From CAYTLQ01 sp964438715 (GTDB lineage Bacteria; Bacteroidota; Ignavibacteria; Ignavibacteriales; Ignavibacteriaceae), in contig CAYTLQ010000102.1 of assembly GCA_964438715.1 (NCBI GenBank), positions 1 through 7,445 of the forward strand: a stretch of DNA of 7,445 nt, written 5' to 3'. This document shows, piece after piece, positions 6,501 through 7,445 of this stretch. A program made the translations under genes and the position numbers. The notes under the pieces are model-generated. The model saw only the letters and a list, made by a program, of their open reading frames with translations. It did not search any database and was not told the origin of the DNA. Within the stretch, counting starts at the first letter, position 1. Every line of letters starts with the position of its first letter.

Positions 6501-7151
6501 ACCTCTCAATACAGGATTATCAGGCGTGAGGGCTCTTTTTCTGTGAGCAATTACCATTTCATCGGTAACCATTGCACGCATATCATCAACCGTAAGCTGT
6601 TCTATTTTCATTACTTCGTGAGAGGTTCTGAATCCATCAAAAAAATGGAGGAAAGGAACTCGTGCCAATAGTGTTGATGCCTGCGCAATAAGGGCGAAAT
6701 CCATAACCTCCTGGACAGAGTTGGATGCAAGGAATGCGAATCCTGTCGAGCGTGTTGACATTACATCGCTATGATCTCCAAAAATTGAGAGAGCCTGAGC
6801 AGCTATAGAACGGGCCGAGACATGAAAAACAGTGGAGGTTAATTCTCCGGCTATTTTAAACATATTCGGAATCATGAGCAGTAGCCCTTGTGATGCGGTA
6901 AAAGTTGTGGTTAATGCCCCGCTTTGCAACGCTCCGTGTACCGCACCCGAAGCTCCGCCTTCACTTTGTAATTCGGATACTGAGGGGACTTGACCCCATA
7001 TATTTTTTTTGCCTTCTGCTGACCATGAATCACACCATTCACCCATATTTGATGACGGTGTAATTGGGTAAATTGCGATTACTTCGTTTGTATGAAATGC
7101 AACATAAGCCGCCGCTTCATTCCCATCTATAGTTACTTTTTTTCGTTCCAT
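3564..7151 (-). CDS. nifJ: Pyruvate:ferredoxin (flavodoxin) oxidoreductase, single-chain
   Basis: Converts pyruvate + CoA to acetyl-CoA + CO2, reducing ferredoxin or flavodoxin; reversible, so it can also fix CO2 as pyruvate synthase. Cytoplasmic homodimer by family. All 1195 residues are intact. The N-terminal pyrimidine domain has YPITPSS with Thr31, Glu64 in QSEGGASG and Arg114 in HVSARS, at the same numbers as the catalytic residues of Desulfovibrio africanus PFOR. The transketolase-C-like and CoA-binding domains fill about 260-640. Two [4Fe-4S] motifs follow: Cys695/698/701/705 and Cys752/755/758/762. The proximal cluster is bound by Cys826, Cys829, Cys854 and Cys1093. The TPP/Mg site is GDGWAYDIG with Asp985, Thr1013, Val1015 and Asn1018 in TEVYSNTGGQ. 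The chain stops about where the oxygen-protective C-terminal extension of the D. africanus enzyme would begin, so high oxygen sensitivity is likely. It is the promoter-proximal gene of a two-gene unit. The ATG at 7151 has a weak AGG 6 nt upstream. Confidence 0.97.
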   Translation of the reverse strand: MERKKVTIDGNEAAAYVAFHTNEVIAIYPITPSSNMGEWCDSWSAEGKKNIWGQVPSVSELQSEGGASGAVHGALQSGALTTTFTASQGLLLMIPNMFKIAGELTSTVFHVSARSIAAQALSIFGDHSDVMSTRSTGFAFLASNSVQEVMDFALIAQASTLLARVPFLHFFDGFRTSHEVMKIEQLTVDDMRAMVTDEMVIAHRKRALTPDNPVLRGTAQNPDVYFQGRETVNPFYLATPAIVQEQMDKFAKLTGRQYHLFDYYGAPDAEKIIVIMGSGAEAVEETVEYLVNREEKVGVVKVRLYRPFATEAFINALPKTTKFITVLDRTKEPGSSGEPLYLDVVNAITEKFNEGTLPFAFPKITGGRYGLSSKEFTPAMVKAVYDEMKSGKPKNHFVVGIIDDVTNNSLDFDSKFSVEAPETFKGKFYGLGADGTVGANKNSIKIIGEGTDYFAQGYFVYDSKKSGSTTVSHLRFGPKPIKSTYLINQANFIACHQQVFLEKMDMLRDAAVGSTFLLNTKVGKDEVWNSLPRKVQEDLINRKMKFFIIDAYKVAEEVGLGVRINSIMQTCFFAISQIFPKDEAIQLIKNAIKKTYGAKGDKIVQMNFNAVDKTLENLYEVPVPETVTSTIELLPFVSGNAPEFVKEVTARIIGGEGDLIPVSKMPVDGTYPTGTAKWEKRNIALEVPVWDPETCIQCNKCVMVCPHATIRAKVYPESELQGAPATFKSTKFKSKEYGENMLYTLQVAVEDCTGCGLCVDVCPAKNKKETKYKAINMKEQIPLRETERANWDFFLSIPETDRTKINLSSVKDSQFLEPLFEFSGACSGCGETPYVKLVSQLFGDRAIIANATGCSSIYGGNLPTTPWTKNKDGRGPAWSNSLFEDNAEFGFGFRLAIDKHNTQAKELVLKYGDKIGDRLAKDILNADQKDETGIYEQRKRVYELKKIVENLLASSNDETEKSDFTHLLSLADYLVKKSVWIIGGDGWAYDIGYGGLDHVLASGKNVNILVLDTEVYSNTGGQCSKATPRAAVAKFAAGGKPAAKKDLGLMAMTYGNVYVARIAMGASDAQTLKAILEAEAYDGPSLIIAYSHCIAHGINMETGMKNQKAAVDSGYWPLYRYNPDLAAEGKNPFKLESKGLKIPFKDYAYLETRYKMLTKSNPNAAQLLIEEAQKDVEQRWKQYEALAAGTNQNNS

Positions 7152-7224
7152 TTTATGCCTGTTAATAATTAATAACTGTTAATCGTTTTGCTTGTTAAGT
7201 CTTTACATTGCTTATAACCCAAAA

Positions 7225-7230
7225 ATTATA
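7225..7230 (-). promoter_or_regulatory. Candidate -10 box (TATAAT) for nifJ
   Basis: Minus-strand TATAAT at 7230-7225 would start transcription near 7218, giving a leader of about 67 nt. No good -35 lies 17 bp upstream, which fits a promoter needing an activator. A Bacteroidota-type promoter instead is possible, since TTTTTG follows the box. Confidence 0.35.
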
Positions 7231-7255
7231 CCAAAAGAAGTGTCGATATTTATTC

Positions 7256-7309
7256 GATTTTTGACAGAAATACCCCCTTTTTTGAACTAATTTTAGAATT
7301 TTGACAGGA
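7256..7309 (-). promoter_or_regulatory. Paired direct repeats upstream of nifJ (TnCTGTCAAAAnTC)
   Basis: Plus-strand GATTTTTGACAGAA (7256-7269) and GAATTTTGACAGGA (7296-7309) match at 12 of 14 positions and lie exactly 40 bp apart, about four DNA turns. In the nifJ direction the repeats read CTGTCAAAA, centred about 44 and 84 bp before the predicted start of transcription. That face-of-helix arrangement suits an activator or cooperative regulator. The identity of the regulator is unknown. Confidence 0.4.
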
Positions 7310-7445
7310 TTTTCCCGATAATTAGAAAATTATTTGGCCGTGAAAAGGGAGTTGTATATCAAAAGGAATAGCGTTTCCTAAGTGCCCGGAAAACACCCGG
7401 GAAAGTATGAATTTGCCTTTATTTGCTCTGTTTATAAGTGGAATG

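Larger units (their letters stand above)
7152..7445. other. nifJ upstream region; possible gene edge at the window end
   Basis: This AT-rich stretch holds the nifJ leader and promoter area. Besides the sites listed separately, there is a CCCGG-AAAACAC-CCGGG hairpin at 7385-7401. Two frames stay open at the right edge. On the plus strand an ATG at 7407 begins MNLPLFALFISGM, hydrophobic and possibly the start of a membrane or secreted protein. On the minus strand 40 codons without a stop end at 7322. Neither is recognisable, both are too short to call, and they overlap, so at most one is real. Confidence 0.4.

Noticed and set aside
3831..6671. Several open frames on both strands inside nifJ (for example 3831-4103 +, 5031-5252 +, 5708-5947 -)
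   Set aside because: They are out-of-frame shadows of an intact nifJ frame with every catalytic motif present.
7261..7306. TTGACA at 7261 and 7301 as plus-strand -35 boxes
   Set aside because: No TATAAT-like -10 lies about 17 bp downstream of either, and no confirmed plus-strand gene follows. The exact 40-bp repetition fits a binding-site pair better.
7322..7445. Partial gene at the right edge (plus MNLPLFALFISGM from 7407, or a 40-codon minus-strand tail ending at 7322)
   Set aside because: Both are too short to judge and overlap each other; no family is recognisable and no clear ribosome site supports the plus-strand ATG.

Overview
The window looks like a stretch of a bacterial chromosome from the Bacteroidota/Chlorobiota/Ignavibacteriota supergroup. 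This is inferred from AT-rich spacers, weak or absent Shine-Dalgarno sites in front of most genes, the style of the repeats, and a large single-chain pyruvate:ferredoxin oxidoreductase. No rRNA or marker gene fixes the lineage, so the placement is tentative.

Layout: (1) 1-883, minus strand, the N-terminal half of translation factor LepA/EF4, cut by the window edge. (2) 884-1876, a gene-free spacer of about 1 kb. Its right half holds a 539-bp repeat-built insertion at 1231-1769, with imperfect 12-bp terminal inverted repeats and a perfect 8-bp target duplication (TGTGTAAT). Inside are two arrays of tiny hairpins whose stems covary. (3) 1877-2329, plus strand, an Rrf2-family regulator with an IscR-like Cys/Cys/Cys/His set. 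(4) 2330-2496, a short convergent spacer packed with hairpins, including a 12-bp-stem bidirectional terminator. (5) 2497-3486, minus strand, a dihydroorotate-dehydrogenase-like flavoprotein without the usual catalytic Cys loop. (6) 3564-7151, minus strand, a complete 1195-residue pyruvate:ferredoxin (flavodoxin) oxidoreductase, NifJ. (7) 7152-7445, the nifJ upstream region, with a TATAAT box and two near-identical 14-bp direct repeats exactly 40 bp apart.

How the genes may work together: nifJ and the DHOD-like gene lie head to tail on one strand, 77 nt apart, with a perfect 10-bp hairpin between them, and are probably one transcript. NifJ interconverts pyruvate + CoA with acetyl-CoA + CO2 using low-potential ferredoxin or flavodoxin; the DHOD-like flavoprotein may serve the same redox step, but its substrate is unknown. 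The convergent Rrf2 protein probably senses Fe-S or redox state and could plausibly control this Fe-S-rich oxidoreductase, but no operator shared between the two promoters was found.

The most unusual signal is the insertion upstream of the rrf2-type gene. Its 11 complete GGATN-loop-N'ATCC mini-hairpins keep perfect pairing while the variable pair changes (T-A, C-G, G-C), and 7 of 11 loops are GNA triloops, a class known to make very stable DNA mini-hairpins.
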